NCBI GenBank assembly: GCA_013423325.1
Contig: BLJB01000238.1
Coordinates: forward strand, 1-64,000
Source of the DNA: Usnea hakonensis
Lineage: Eukaryota; Ascomycota; Lecanoromycetes; Lecanorales; Parmeliaceae
Direction of reading: 5' to 3'
Length of the DNA: 64,000 bases
Below, in pieces: positions 34,257-46,184 of the stretch. The notes below the pieces were generated by a model that saw nothing but the letters and a program-made list of their open reading frames with translations, searched no databases and was not told the origin of the DNA. The translations under genes were made by a program, and so were the position numbers. The number at the start of each line of letters is the position of its first letter. Position 1 is the stretch's first letter.

Positions 34257-35603
34257 TTACTCCAACGCTTGGCCTCCGGTTAGCGTCTCGGCGGGTTGTT
34301 CTCCCGCAGCTACCTCTTCGATGGCTTCCTGGATTATCTGGCATCCTTTTGCCATATCCTCCTTGGTGATGTTGAGCGGTGGGATGAATCGTAGCGTGTC
34401 GTAGATTGATGTCGTGAGTACCAGCATATCCTTCTCCATGCATTTGGCTTGTATCTTCGACGCGTATCCATGTCCTGGCTTACACTCCAACGCCAACATC
34501 AATCCTAGGCCTCTGACATCGATAATCATATAGCTGGTATTTCCATTAAACATTGCGGATTCGAGCACGGCCTTCAGTTCCGCCCCCCGGGCAGCAACAT
34601 TCTCCAAGATCCTCTCCTCTTGAAAGGCCTTAGCCACGGCGACTCCGGCTGCACATGAGACGGCATTTCCGGCGTAAGTGCCTCCCATTGATCCTGGTTT
34701 CTGCATATCCATCAATTCCTTTCTCGAGACAATGCCAGAAAGTGGAAAGCCATTTGCAATCCCTTTGGCCATGACCAAGATATCTGGCCTCACACCCCAA
34801 TGCTCGATTGCAAACATTTTGCCTGTCCTACCGAAGCCGGATTGCACTTCGTCGGCTATCAAAAGAATGTTGTTTTTGTCGCAAATCTCTCGAACCCTGG
34901 CAAGATATTCTGCAGGAGGTGGAACGTAGCCGCCTTCGCCCAAGACTGGCTCAATGATGATAGCAGCAGTGTCAGATGGCGCAGTCTCCCGTTTGAGGAG
35001 AAGCTCGAGCTGAAGCACAGGGTCCATGCAACAGTTCTCAAAGCCATAGTTTCCATTCCCATACGCGGAGACGGTGCATTGCGTGCAGTAAGGAAAGGGG
35101 ACAGAAAACACTCCGGGCATCAGTGGAGCATAATTCTCGCCGTAGATCGTCTTGGAGCGCGTCATTGCCATGGTCCCGAAAGTCCTCCCGTGATAAGAGC
35201 CCTGCATAACGATGATGTTTTGTTTCTTGGTTGCGTGTCGAGCCAACTTGATCGCGGCTTCGACGGCCTCGGCTCCCGAGTTCCAAAAGAAAAAGGTATC
35301 CAGCGACTTGTGAGGCATCAGAGGGAGAAGCGACTGCACCAACTCAAGGTAGGGTTTCTGAAAAGCTATGTTGATCTGACCATGGACAAGCTTGCCGATT
35401 TGGGACTGGGCTGCTTTGGTCACGGCTGGATGACAGTGGCCTAGGTTTGCGACTCCGATACCACAGGTGAAATCGAGCATCCTCCGGCCTCCAACCATGG
35501 TGACATAGCTACCAGAGCCGCTCTCAATGACCTCGCTGGCGAGTCGACCGATTCCTCTGGCTACATGTCTGGTGCCGAACTGTATTAACGCTGAAGCGGT
35601 CAT
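34257..35603 (-). CDS. class III PLP-dependent aminotransferase (4-aminobutyrate/acetylornithine type)
   Basis: A single exon of 448 aa from an ATG at 35603. Motifs in order are LDFTCGIGVANLGHCHP, FFFWNSGAEAVEAAIKLAR (phosphate site), GSYHGRTFGTMAMT, IIEPVLGEGGY, LLIADEVQSGFGRTGKMFA (the Asp that contacts the PLP ring) and LVMAKGIANGFPLSG (the PLP Lys). GGTYAGNAVSCAAGVA and RGLGLMLALE follow. These enzymes move an omega-amino group of GABA, ornithine or similar compounds to a keto acid. No mitochondrial presequence is obvious. Length is typical. It lies about 5 kb from the cluster-like group at 16.8-29.6 kb and could supply or degrade an amino precursor, but that link rests on distance only. 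Confidence 0.92.
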   Translation of the reverse strand: MTASALIQFGTRHVARGIGRLASEVIESGSGSYVTMVGGRRMLDFTCGIGVANLGHCHPAVTKAAQSQIGKLVHGQINIAFQKPYLELVQSLLPLMPHKSLDTFFFWNSGAEAVEAAIKLARHATKKQNIIVMQGSYHGRTFGTMAMTRSKTIYGENYAPLMPGVFSVPFPYCTQCTVSAYGNGNYGFENCCMDPVLQLELLLKRETAPSDTAAIIIEPVLGEGGYVPPPAEYLARVREICDKNNILLIADEVQSGFGRTGKMFAIEHWGVRPDILVMAKGIANGFPLSGIVSRKELMDMQKPGSMGGTYAGNAVSCAAGVAVAKAFQEERILENVAARGAELKAVLESAMFNGNTSYMIIDVRGLGLMLALECKPGHGYASKIQAKCMEKDMLVLTTSIYDTLRFIPPLNITKEDMAKGCQIIQEAIEEVAAGEQPAETLTGGQALE

Positions 35604-35979
35604 GATAGAGATTTGGCCGTCTTGTTCTGTTGGAATATGGAGATGATTACGTCAGACTCGGAAGAATAAAGCTCTAATATCTGATAATATCTGAGACAAG
35701 TTATATCTCACCCTCTATCTCTATATCATAGCTGTCATTTGAGTCGATGATGAGACCAAGCTGAATTGGAGTTGCCAAGGCAGAAGACGTTGGATTTAAG
35801 AGCACTGGTGCGGGGTTCATCAAGTTTATATTACCGCTAGATCAAAATCGGTACTAGTGCGTGCCAAGGCAAGTCACGTGAGCCAAACCGCCAGTCTGTC
35901 AATGAACAGCTTCTTGCGTATAATATCAAGTTAAATCTGTACAAACTGTTCCGATTCCATTTCCGTGTACTTTGCACAA
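35604..35979. other. intergenic spacer
   Basis: These 376 bp separate the aminotransferase start from the 3' end of the DUF3237-like gene. Nothing is recognised. Confidence 0.5.
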
Positions 35980-36593
35980 CTACTGCTCAGCTTCATATCC
36001 TTCGACAGTAACTATTGTACGGTTCGCGTTGGGCACGATTGTTGCAATGATGAAGTCATTCGCCAACGCTGAGTACCTGCCACCTATTTCAATGTCCTAG
36101 ACAGTTCCTCCGCGTCAGCTTCCTCTGCCACGACTTCGTCTCTCAAAAATTTGTCCACATTTGGCTAGACTTACCACTCTCGCCACCTGGTTTGTCGGTT
36201 TCCCAACACCAGAGAGTTGAATCAGATATGGCACCTTGTCATTTGTAGTGCCGTACAAGATAATTTCCGGAATTTCCACGGTGCTGTTCTGGACAAGTGT
36301 GGGATACGCAAGACCAGAACCGACTGTCGCATTGAGGAAGCCTGTTATAGCGCCGCCTGTAATAGGTTGCACTTATATATATGTCAGTACCAGCGATCAG
36401 AGCAAACGCCAGGGCACTTGCATATGCGTACCCCGCCCGGGATCGGAATTGGCACAGATGACACTGGCTTTGACAACTCGATGGTCGCAGAGAAGAGATG
36501 AACCAAGGGAGGAGGAGTTGCCGATAATCGGGCGCTGGCCGAGGATGCTGTTATGAAGCATCCGAGAAGCGAAATAAGTTTCATGGAGAGCAT
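35980..36593 (-). CDS. secreted DUF3237-like protein
   Basis: Three exons, 36593-36422, 36371-36175 and 36096-35980, keep phase and give 161 aa. A signal peptide (MKLISLLGCFITASSASA) leads into HLFSATIELSKPVSSVPIP. The exon 1-2 join gives GGVRILQPITGGAITG, the DUF3237 hallmark. YGTTNDKVPYLIQLSGVG and IEIGGRYSALANDFIIATIV complete the barrel. The first intron needs a GC donor (GCAAGT at 36421). No GT donor in this exon restores the frame. DUF3237 barrels are small and mostly uncharacterised. Some are reported in lactone or aromatic metabolism, so a function is not assigned. A second DUF3237 gene lies at 47330. Confidence 0.8.
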
Positions 36594-38060
36594 TGTGAGT
36601 CAGACGCTTCTACATTGGTCAGGATCGAAATACAGTGATGCTTAGATGAATTGAAACAAATCTTGTGCAAGTCTACGATCTCTGGCGTGCGGGTATGGTA
36701 TTTATACCCAATTTCTCTTCGTCCTCTTTGATGCCGGCCACACGCTAGCACCTTGAACGCCTCCAATCATCTCATTGAATCCCTGGATGACCACCATGCG
36801 TCCTCAGTACAGCTTGGCGATGGCGTGAAAATGGGTACTCAGCACGTTGCATTTGTTATTGAAGGGCAGAAAAAGTGTCTGAAGAAATAAGCAATTTCGC
36901 ATCTTGGCAACTGGAAAGGGTCTAGCGTATTGGATCGTATTACCGTCAGCTTTGGTTTGATAAGCTCGCAAAGTCAAGTTTTCATTGAGGTGCGAGAAAC
37001 GTGGTCGCACTTTACTATTTTGAACCTTCTTTACGCGCAGAGAAGAATGACTCTGATGTCTTCTGAATTGGGATCCTTCCTGGTAGCCAATAATTCAGGC
37101 GGCTCCTTCGCCGTTAATCCCTTTCAGATAGTCGATCATGCTTCTTTAGTCTTGGTCTCCGTGGTAATCAAGATTCGCAAATCATCAGCTTTGGGAAAAA
37201 ATGAAAAATGGTGGATCAAAGCTTTCATGACTCAACAAGTGCCAAAAAAATAAAATCGGTCTCTTTTGAAGCCAATTGCGCGTAAGAGCGTCTGGTCTCG
37301 GTCACCATTTCCGGGCCGAGTTGGTAGTAGGTACGTCAGGACTCCACATCATGTTGGTTGGGATTGCTAGAATCGAGCCGACGTGTAACGATTTAAGTTA
37401 TGAAGTATGGAAGGAAGTACCGGCATCTGCTTCTTTATTGAATGATTGGTCCGGCGGAACCTCGGAAAATGTTGCCTCGCGTACTAAATTGGTCGAGTTC
37501 TACGACTTGATCTCCATGATACCTCAGTCTAAAGTAATTACAACTGCAGTGAGGCACAGTGTTTCATTTGTCCATTCCTGATCAATCTACTGTCAGTGAA
37601 TAGTAAGGACTAACACCCTGCTGTGCCGCATCTTTTCAGCTTCTCTGTGGCTGAGCAACATGAAACAAGAGATCTACTTGGGAAGAGAAAACGTCAAGTG
37701 AACAAGAAGAGAAGATAGCCATCTTCATTCAATGGTAATATCGAGCTGGCAATGAAGCATCAAGTATGGAAATCATTTCTTTCAGCTGGCTAAGACTCCA
37801 TATATCTTGTTGTTTGCCTCGTCAATTCGTTTCAATCCCATCTACCTGGCATGTTCCTATAATCCAAATGCAATTGTACCCATGCAAGTAGCATGTGCCA
37901 CGATGTCTCGGCGTTTGACCGCAGTCCTAAGCAACGTCCTTCGTATCTATATATATACTCCGCAGTTCACTGATAAGCGTGGATCATCTTTTCCCTGTTG
38001 TTGTAGTGTTTGTGAGAGTGCTCAGTCCTAGCGATTTGCAGTCGCATTGAGAAAGACCCC
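36594..38060. other. intergenic, nothing recognised
   Basis: Frames at 36930-37253 and 37276-37581 (+) are open but show no domain or conserved pattern. No RNA gene or mobile element was seen. Confidence 0.45.
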
Positions 38061-39142
38061 ATGAAGTCGGCTTCTTGTATTTTTTCTGCCCTCTGGTTAT
38101 ACACAGCTTGTTTTCTTGCCCATTGTGTCAATTGCGCAGTCTTAGGAGAAAGACAGGCCTTCCCATATGCATTGGGCTCTTCTCCCAATGCATCAACTCC
38201 GTCCAGTACACACATTCCCAAATTGCCATCCATAAACCAGAACTTTTGCTGATTGCTTTAGATACGACTGGGGGCGTCACATTCGTTACCAAGGTTGTCG
38301 CAGTCACTTCTTTTCTAGGTCCGGTGGGAACGACCTCAACGTCAGATCCATCAAGTCCGTCGGACGGTAATGAACTCCTCACCAAGGTGGTCAGGGTCGG
38401 AGTCACGACTGCAAATACCGTGAATTGCAACCCATTACTCTGCAGTTTGAATGTTGCCGTCAGTGACAGCCATCCCTTAACCATACCCCAGCATATCCTA
38501 AATATAGATTCAGTCAGTCTCCGTATTTTACTGGCCTCAGGAGTCCGCAAACACGGCATGTCTCTCCACAATTTCCGCACTGCCATCAGCCCTACCTCCA
38601 GCGGGACTGGTCCCGTAAGTTCACTCTTTGACATTCCGAAAAACCATCCAAATACCACACTGACAAAGATCGAAAGGCAATCGCCAAGCATATACGCCAT
38701 CTTCTATTCATTAAGCCTCAGCAATGGCTGCGGCAGTCTCAGCACGACCTACGACTCAATCACAATGTCCTTCAACTCTGGCGACTTATCGACCGTCGCT
38801 CCCGTCGGAACCACCGCCGAGGTGTTCAACTTTGCCGATCTACCCTGTCCCCCTCCAGGTCTATACGTGAAGCCCGGACAGCTATATCAGCCTCAATTCG
38901 CGCCACCGCGAGTATTCTATAGTAGCCTGGCAGCGGCGAATCCGGAGGCCTTGCAGGGTTGTAGTGATGGGGTTTGGGCGGGAGGTTGGACTGATCCTCC
39001 AATAGCGTTTGTTACGGTAGATGGCGGCCTTACAGGACCTGGGGCGCCGGGCAGACTTCATCCTCCTCGTCGGGTTAGGGATGTACCAGCGAATGCGCAT
39101 TTAGTTGCCAGGGCTCCGACTCAGACTGCCAGGCCCTCATGA
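38061..39142 (+). CDS. secreted hypothetical protein
   Basis: An ATG at 38061 gives a signal peptide (MKSASCIFSALWLYTACFLA). A likely intron at 38206-38261 (GTACAC donor, TTTAG acceptor) joins the frame that runs to the TGA at 39142. The mature part is Thr/Ser/Val-rich with paired Cys, then ADLPCPPPGLYVKPGQLYQP and a Pro-rich end, a layout frequent in fungal surface or secreted proteins of unknown role. A strong GTAAGT at 38616 hints at another intron, but I could not place a matching acceptor in phase. A long antisense frame (38128-38700) is taken as a shadow. Family unknown. Confidence 0.6.
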
Positions 39143-41241
39143 CGACCATGTTTTCGAGTAGCTTGGCAGCTTTGCACCCTAGTCTGTGGTCAGAAAGGCG
39201 TGCAAAACATGTTCAGAGTCACTGCTCCGCAGTTGGAGTGGTTTTGGATTCTTAAGCACCCTCGATAGAGCAATTGATGATGACGGAATACACTGCTTTG
39301 GGGTAGCCTGACGGCATGGAAAAAGGTACCACGAACACCATGATTCTATCTAAGTGGAGGCCTGCAAACTCTCAAACCCCTCCTAAACCCCGCCTCTAAA
39401 GAAAATTTTTGCACTTCCACCCCATACCCACCTCAAAATAAATTCCTCACACACCAAGTCTTGAATCGTCCCCCCGCACAACCGAAAACCTTGCCCATCC
39501 CGCACCGACATCCAACCCACTCATATGAGGAAGTGGTAGGTATCTCTATCGCTGGACAGTCATACGAGACCCTGTCATTCACTTGCTTCGTTTCCGAGAG
39601 AGAGCGCTGATTTAGAAAAGAAATGTCCTGCGGTGCCAGGTTCGTGCAGAACGATGTTGCATGCCCCTGAATATCAGTGCCACGCTACGTCTGATGATCT
39701 AGTTTATATTCCGGGATCGTAGCATCAAAGCAGTCACTGTTTCCTGCACTTGTACTTTACCAGTCGGCATCTGCGCCGCCTCGGCATTGATCTATGATTG
39801 TTCTTAATCAATTTCCTAAGCTGCTCCAGGACTGGTGTTGGAGTTGTATTACGATTCGTGCTGAGCGGGGATAGTGCCTAAATTGTCCTGGACTGCGAGG
39901 TGCATTGTAAAGAACGGGAGCCAGGCTTCTGTTTTGGAATAAGTGGACGGGCTTTTTCTCTTGTTCTGCCCTCCTGTGGCTACCAATATTTCTCTTTGAA
40001 AGAGATTTTCGACACGAAGACAGAGCTACGGACCCTGCGCCACGCTAACGCCCGTTATCACCATCCATCCCATTCATGAGCCACGGAAGTCTGAAAACAT
40101 GCCGCGCATGCGAGAACGATTTGAGAACAAGCATTCGAAGGTCTGTACACTGGAATAGTAAGAGACCTCACCAATCCTCGGGTAGAAAGCGATTCCATCG
40201 CGCTAAAAGCAACTACTCAGGACATCAATTGTCTTTCTCCCTCTTGCCCTTTCCACCTTTATTTTAGCGCCGGCATTCGACTCTAAGCCCAGTGTAGTAT
40301 TTCCCCACGCATGCACATCAGCCGTACAAGGCTGCATTTTCCGAGACGTGGCCTTCTACGGGCAGATGGAGCGGTTGCGGAGAATAAGAAAGAGGGCTTG
40401 TTGCTTTGACTTGTGATTTGATACCTGATCTTTAGGATATGGATGGATTTGTCAATGTCATTAGCCTTACCCCATTGATGTAGTGTGGTAGTTGAATTTT
40501 GCAAAGGAAGGAAGGGATGAAGGAATGAAGGCAAGAATGAAATAAATCGACAAAAGTCATGCAGCCAACATTCCTAGCGCCATCACCAGGGCGCATATTG
40601 GTATTCTCAGCGCAGCTGCATACAATATGTGCATGAAACGAATGGAATGGGAATTGCACAGGATTCTCGTACTCGGAGACTGCACAGGATGGGTGAGGAG
40701 AGGGTACGTTTAGAACGTTAACCTGTGATTTCCGGCAATAAGGAACACCTAGGTAGTAGATATTTTCTTTTAGATGCTCTGTTTAGATGAAACTTCTCAG
40801 AGCTACGACCGAAAAACAGGTAGCGAAACTAAGGCCCGTCAATCTACGGAGCAATATATTCATTGGAGCCGAGTCAGTGGTGCTAGCTTTATTCTACGCC
40901 CCATTTGCTCGTTGGGCGGAACAAGGTTGGCTGTGACATATCTATGGATTGTGCCGCACGAAATCATGCAGGTTCAAAACTTAGTTCGGGCTGTGGAGAT
41001 TGACGCCTGGTAGCCTTGCGGCGCGTACCTTAAAGGAAAGTAGAAATCAATTGGGAGAATGCGATTCAGCTTGTGTAGGGCATATGCTAGCCACTCTGCT
41101 GCATTTATATTTCTTTTTGTGTGTAAGCGACTGGAGTTGGATCTTGAAAGTTTCATTACTCCTCGCATGCATCTCATTATTTGTAATTCCTCTATGATAT
41201 CCAAAGACTTGCCGCCGTTCATGATTCGCGGGGTTGGCCAA
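39143..41241. other. 2.1-kb intergenic stretch
   Basis: Only short frames (under 110 codons) without domain signatures are present. No repeat array is evident. Confidence 0.5.
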
Positions 41242-42761
41242 TTAATTCCTTCCATACCCACTCTCCAAGTCTTCTTGCGCCGTGGCCAGCCTCGCTGCTG
41301 GCATCGGATTCAGCCCCCTATTAGTATCACGCCTCGGAAAAGCCGCGTCTTCATGGAGCTTGACATATTCTCCTTTCGGTAGCGACTGCTGGCTATCCAG
41401 CTCATGGTCATTGTCCTTTTCGACGCGGGAAACCATGGAAGCAAAAGTGAGCTTGAAACTTGGTAATTTGAGCTTCTCGGCTCGAACTTTGTCCGAGGGC
41501 GTCGTAGATGCTGCTTCGATACCGGAGTCTTTCGTATACTTGGATCGGAGTGTGAAAACGCTGGATAGCTTTGGGCCGATGTGTTGGAAGAATTTGGGGA
41601 TGACAGGGAGGCAGCTGATGACGATGCCAGTCGAGAGCTCGGCGTAGGTCCACATGCCCATGGGAACCATGTCGTAGCTTATGTCAGGGGACTGGACTAT
41701 CTTCCAGGTATAGTAAGTTCGTAGGATCGAGGTTATGCATGCACTGGGCACACAAGGTTAGAAGAAGTAGTGAGCCTTGCTATGGAAGGAGGTGGTGCAA
41801 CGCTGCGGTAAGGCTCAAGGGCAAAGCGCAGCCTCGCCCATTCAAGTGAAAGGGTAGAGAACTCACAAGAACCCAGTTGCAAAGATGGTCGTCATGAGCA
41901 CCTTCTTCTTCAGCGGCATACGTAGTCTCCAAAGGCAAGGCATTGGGAGTATGAGAATCGCAAAATCGGATATGACGTTGAAGACTCCCGTAGCCTGGAA
42001 AGTAGCGTCGACGCTGAAGCAATGGCCAGTCGTCATTAAAGGGTTCCAAATCTTCTTTCGTGGAGTACATATCGCAATCTCAAATACCGTCTCAACGAGA
42101 TAGAATATCAGGTTACTCCAGATACAGACATGAACCCCAACATAAATGAACATGTTTCCTTTACGAGTGGGCGCGAAGATTCGGAGATACTGAAGCAGAA
42201 TCGAGAGTTTGATGAAGAAGACCACAAAGCCATAGACGACGGCTGAAATATTGACCCACTACTTTGCTGTCAGTCCCAGTTCCATGGTCATTGTCCGACC
42301 TTACATAAAGCATGTCGAAAAAGGTCTGTAGCTGGACGTTCCACATATGGGTGCCTCCCCCATACCGGGTCACTATCCCCGACGGAACAGTCTCCGCGAC
42401 CTGGAGTAGCTGCGAAAGTAAGTAGTAGCCCTAGTCAATCTCGGCGGATGCCCTACCCATGCGAGCACAATGACATCTGATGAATTCAGTAAGAGGATGG
42501 CAGATCGCAGAAGGGATAAGAATAACGCCTACAATCTTCCCATGCTAGCGCGCGGAGAATGAACACTTTAGTGTACATACGTAGCAGTACAGCCACGGTA
42601 GCGATAGTGACGCACAGAGTTATTGTCAAGGCGACGAAGACGTCGAGATTGGGCGGGTCATGGAAATCAGGGAGTACTCCCGGCGGTGGACTCATGGCAG
42701 GTCCTTCAAGCAGTGTGCGTAGCGCAGCTTGAGCCTGCTCCGGAGTCGTGGAGCTCGCCAT
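41242..42761 (-). CDS. rhodopsin-fold seven-helix membrane protein (PTH11-like family)
   Basis: Start ATG is at 42761, and several introns divide the gene. The opening contains SPPPGVLPDFHDPPNLDVFV, the typical 'PPPG..P.F..P' lead of this fungal family, then helix 1 (LTITLCVTIATVAVLLRMYT). The helix with VVYGFVVFFIKLSILLQYLR, the Cys-bearing loop near IAICTPRKKIWNP, and ATGVFNVISDFAILILPMP follow, which is the standard order. The C-terminal exon (from about 41751) holds the last helix (GIVISCLPVIPKFF) and a cytoplasmic tail of about 110 aa, rich in Lys, Ser and Asp, ending GYGRN. Such proteins are suspected surface receptors. No CFEM domain is seen. A second member lies at 61877. Confidence 0.87.
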
Positions 42762-42928
42762 CTTGAACGGGTGCGAGGTCAGATGCTTGAGTAACGTTGG
42801 TGTCAGAACAGTCAGGTTTTTACAGTGTATTCACCCAAACGCAACGAGGTGCATGGGCTACTGAATGGAGTGTCAGTCTTTGGTCTGAAGCTGGAATTTG
42901 CAGGATATAAGTTGGGGAGCGGTGGCTT

Positions 42929-43171
42929 CTAGCCGCCAGCCCTTCTGAACTGCGAAATGAAACCCATTTCCAATTGGTCTTTGGTCAACTCAGGTGGAAT
43001 AGTAATCTTATCGACCCCATTGACTTTGCCCCAAAGTCTGCGGAATGTCATGTTTGGGTTCAACACCGTCACACTCGAGGCACGATTCATACTCGTTGGG
43101 AGCGGCGCAGTGGTTTCCTCAGGTAATAGCTTTCTGGGTAATGCACTCAAGGGAAAGATGAAATTGTACAT
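42929..43171 (-). CDS. small hypothetical protein, 80 aa
   Basis: A single short frame from an ATG in good context (ACAACATG, 43171) to a stop at 42929. It contains ALPRKLLPEETTAPLPTSMN and FRRLWGKVNG, then a charged end. Composition looks like a real protein with an even residue mix. No signal peptide or domain is recognised. It may be one exon of a larger gene, but no convincing neighbouring exon was found. Confidence 0.45.
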   Translation of the reverse strand: MYNFIFPLSALPRKLLPEETTAPLPTSMNRASSVTVLNPNMTFRRLWGKVNGVDKITIPPELTKDQLEMGFISQFRRAGG

Positions 43172-44328
43172 GTTGTGTAAAAGTGCACGCCAAGGTCAGG
43201 CCTTATGCACGATATATGTACGCGCCGCCCTCACATATATATGCGGGTTGAACATCCTACCAGATTGGCTTCATGCAGCTAAGAAAGAACCATGTTCATC
43301 GCAACCATTGGGGCGTAAGTAAAAGTCATACCTGAGGCGTAGCCCAATATCAACAGATGCAACGTAGTAATCGTCACCCCCAGCTACTACTCGCTAGAAC
43401 GCCCATAATACCCAGGGGGACGATTAAATGGTCTTGCCTCGATGTCCCGAGTGCGGGACTCGTCGGCCACGACCCATGTATCGCAATGGAATTGCAGGAA
43501 AAATCCGCTCTGGTTCGAAGACAGCTTTGTGGCGTAATAATGAAAAGCCTTCGGCAATAAACATGTTTTAGAAAAAAAACAACTTCTTGGCACACACACC
43601 TGCTGCACCTCCCAACTCAAAATTTCAAGATTCTTTGCCGTGTGTTTCAAAACCTCTATCGCAGCTTCCGAGATGCTTGAAAAGAGCTCTATGTTGTTGG
43701 TTTATTTGCGTTCTGGAGGACAGCTGAACAAAGTCTTTCATACGGAGACGCAGTGTTGAACGGTGATATATTTGAGCTCCGGCTAATTTCCAAGGTCGTG
43801 AAAAACTCTGTCGTAGCAGAAAAGCTTCCCTTGCTCACATATATTTATTGTAGTCCTCTGGCAATGAAAATTTCAGTTGCTGTGGGTCTTTCGAGTTATG
43901 TATTAGCAGTTCTGGCGTGCAAATATCACCGCTCGAAGTACACGTACATTCATTGTTCAAGGGAAATCGTTTTGCGCGGGACATCGAGACGTCTGTAGAA
44001 GTACTACAGAAAGCTTTGGCGAGAGCACCAGATTAGGAAGGTCGTGTTCTGTAGGGCTGAGCTAATGCAATTACTGCTCATGAAGGCTGTAACTTCTCCT
44101 TCAGCTTTTTGGCCGCAGCTTCTCCATCAATAAGTCCAGACGCTTTTGAGATTTGAATGAAGGCTATCTATCATCATCCAATCGTACTGACTAAGACTTT
44201 GAAAGGTCCAGAGGCTGCTTAGATTATCTAGGAGACAAGGTTTTTGTAGCCTTGCAGTCGGCCTGCCCTACCAGCAGCTGCGAAGAATAAGAGGACCAAT
44301 TGAGTCTGAATGCAAAGCCGTACAGATC
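43172..44328. other. intergenic, nothing recognised
   Basis: Short frames on both strands have no domain features. This includes the upstream region of the NLR gene at 44329. Confidence 0.5.
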
Positions 44329-46184
44329 ATGGCAGATCCTGTGACGATTCTGTGTTCTATACTTACCATAGCGGACGCCTCGAAGAAAGTCCTGGATGTG
44401 TGTACCGAATATGTTCATCACGCTAGAAACGCCCCCAAAGAGCTCCACACTCTCATCGAGGACGTCCACGCTTTGAACGGCGTCATGAAGTGGGTTGACA
44501 ATTTTACCAAATCAGCGCCGCACAAAAGGAATGAGGCTACATTCGACTTCTGGGAACTCCATCTCGAGCGCATCAATGAATATGCCCAAGACCTAGTCCA
44601 GTTGATCTCGAAGCTGGACATGAAGATTGGATTACTTCATGAAATGAAATTTAGGGCTCGTTGGTCGTATAAATGGCGAGCTGTAAATACTCTACTTGGT
44701 AAAATCAAGGCGGAAAAAGCCGAGCTCCAGCTCGTGACGTCCCTCCATGGAGTGTGAGTAACCAGACCCTATTGTAGTCCTATCTTATTGAGTTTACAGT
44801 GAGATTGTTGGGACGGTCTTCGAGATTGTGGATCAACGTCTGCCTAGAGAAACTCTTGCTGGGACGCGCAGCTCAAATATTGATCCAAGCATACAATGGG
44901 GGCAGGTGGACCAAGATTATTGCACTCCTGATCAACGGCCCGCTTTCATACTTCAACGACTTGGTGGTTTTGTTGGATGGAAATTGGCAACCTACGAATA
45001 CCCTCAATTCGATGACCCTCACCAGGAAAACGTCATTCAATCCACAGGTTACGCCAAAGAAGTCTTCTTGGATTCCGAGGTCTATCAAGCTTGGAAGGGT
45101 CGTAAAACCCGCGGCCCAGGTTTACTTTGTGCAACTGGTGCTAGTAAGTCCGCCACATCTTTCCTTCTTTAAACGTCGTCAAGTTGAGGAGCAGCCTTCA
45201 GGAGCATGACTAAAATAAGTTTAGTCGCGACAGGTAAAACAACGCTTTGGTGTGTCCTATCAATACGAGCAAGTCCCTGGTAGCTAATGTTTGCCTAGCT
45301 GTCGAATCATTCAAGATCTTCAGAGCTCCAAAATGAGAGACATTGGAATTGCATATTTCTATTTAAGTGGTCGCTTTCGCTTTTCTAACCCATTCATCAT
45401 GATTCAAATGCTTCAATTTTGGATTGTTCAGCTCGCCGTGCAGTGTGAATCTCTTCCGTCAGACATCCTGTCTAAAAATACAACTTTACAAGTACGGTAT
45501 AGTCTGCCTCCACTTGAAGCTAGATATGCAAGTCTATCAGCTTGGACAAATTGCATGCAATCATTGCTCGCGTCGTTGCTAACCAAATTCCGGCGAACGT
45601 TTCTCGTAATTGATGGGGTGGACGAGCTTCCATACGACCAAGCCAGAGTGTTTGAAACGCTACAGGTACTCTTAGAACAAGATCTCGGTAATATCAGCAT
45701 TGCCATTTTCTCTACACCTACTAGCTGTCTTGAACCATTACTTCAGCTCGCGGATGTCTCCATAGTTTTGACACCAATGGGGCCCGATCTTTGCGGCTAC
45801 GTTCGATTGAAGGTCAATCAAAAGGTAAAGCCTTTGTTGATAGCTGGAAATCTCGATCATGACGAAGACTACCTTGCTAAGATCCAAGAAATCATGACCG
45901 AGGCTTCTGCTGGGCTGTAAGTAGCATTTCGGACAAGAAAAAACCCGTTGCTAGCTAACCGCTAGAGAAGATATCTTGGAGCGGATGTGCTCATAGACTC
46001 ACTCGTGACCACAATTCGCAGAGGTGGAGATATCGCGGCTTTCCTTCGAGAAGCTCGCGAGGATAATGAGGTTATGTTGCAGCGAGATCCTGAGAGTATG
46101 AAGCAGAAGGCGTTTGGGGTGGAGACCCGGAATGCTGGGGCAGGATCCAGCAAAATTTTCAACCAGGGACGGATTACCCCCTAA
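44329..46184 (+). CDS. short NACHT-type NLR-like protein without C-terminal repeats
   Basis: Five exons (44329-44754, 44800-45143, 45225-45249, 45299-45916, 45968-46184) keep phase and give about 542 aa. The N-terminal helical domain starts MADPVTILCSILTIADASKK and resembles the Fungal_N/SesB-like helical domains of fungal NLRs. FLDSEVYQAWKGRKTRG precedes the P-loop GAIATGKTTL, which is assembled across an intron and carried mostly by a 25-nt exon. Walker B is RTFLVIDGVDELP. The NTPase part ends with AGLRYLGADVLIDSLVTTIR, after which the protein stops within about 55 aa. No ankyrin, WD or TPR repeats follow in any frame. It may be a truncated or regulatory NLR. A dead truncated gene is also possible. 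NLRs act in non-self recognition and cell death. Confidence 0.8.

Noticed and set aside
38128..38700. 190-codon minus-strand frame
   Set aside because: It lies opposite a plus-strand gene with a clear signal peptide and a phase-consistent intron, and it has no domain features itself.
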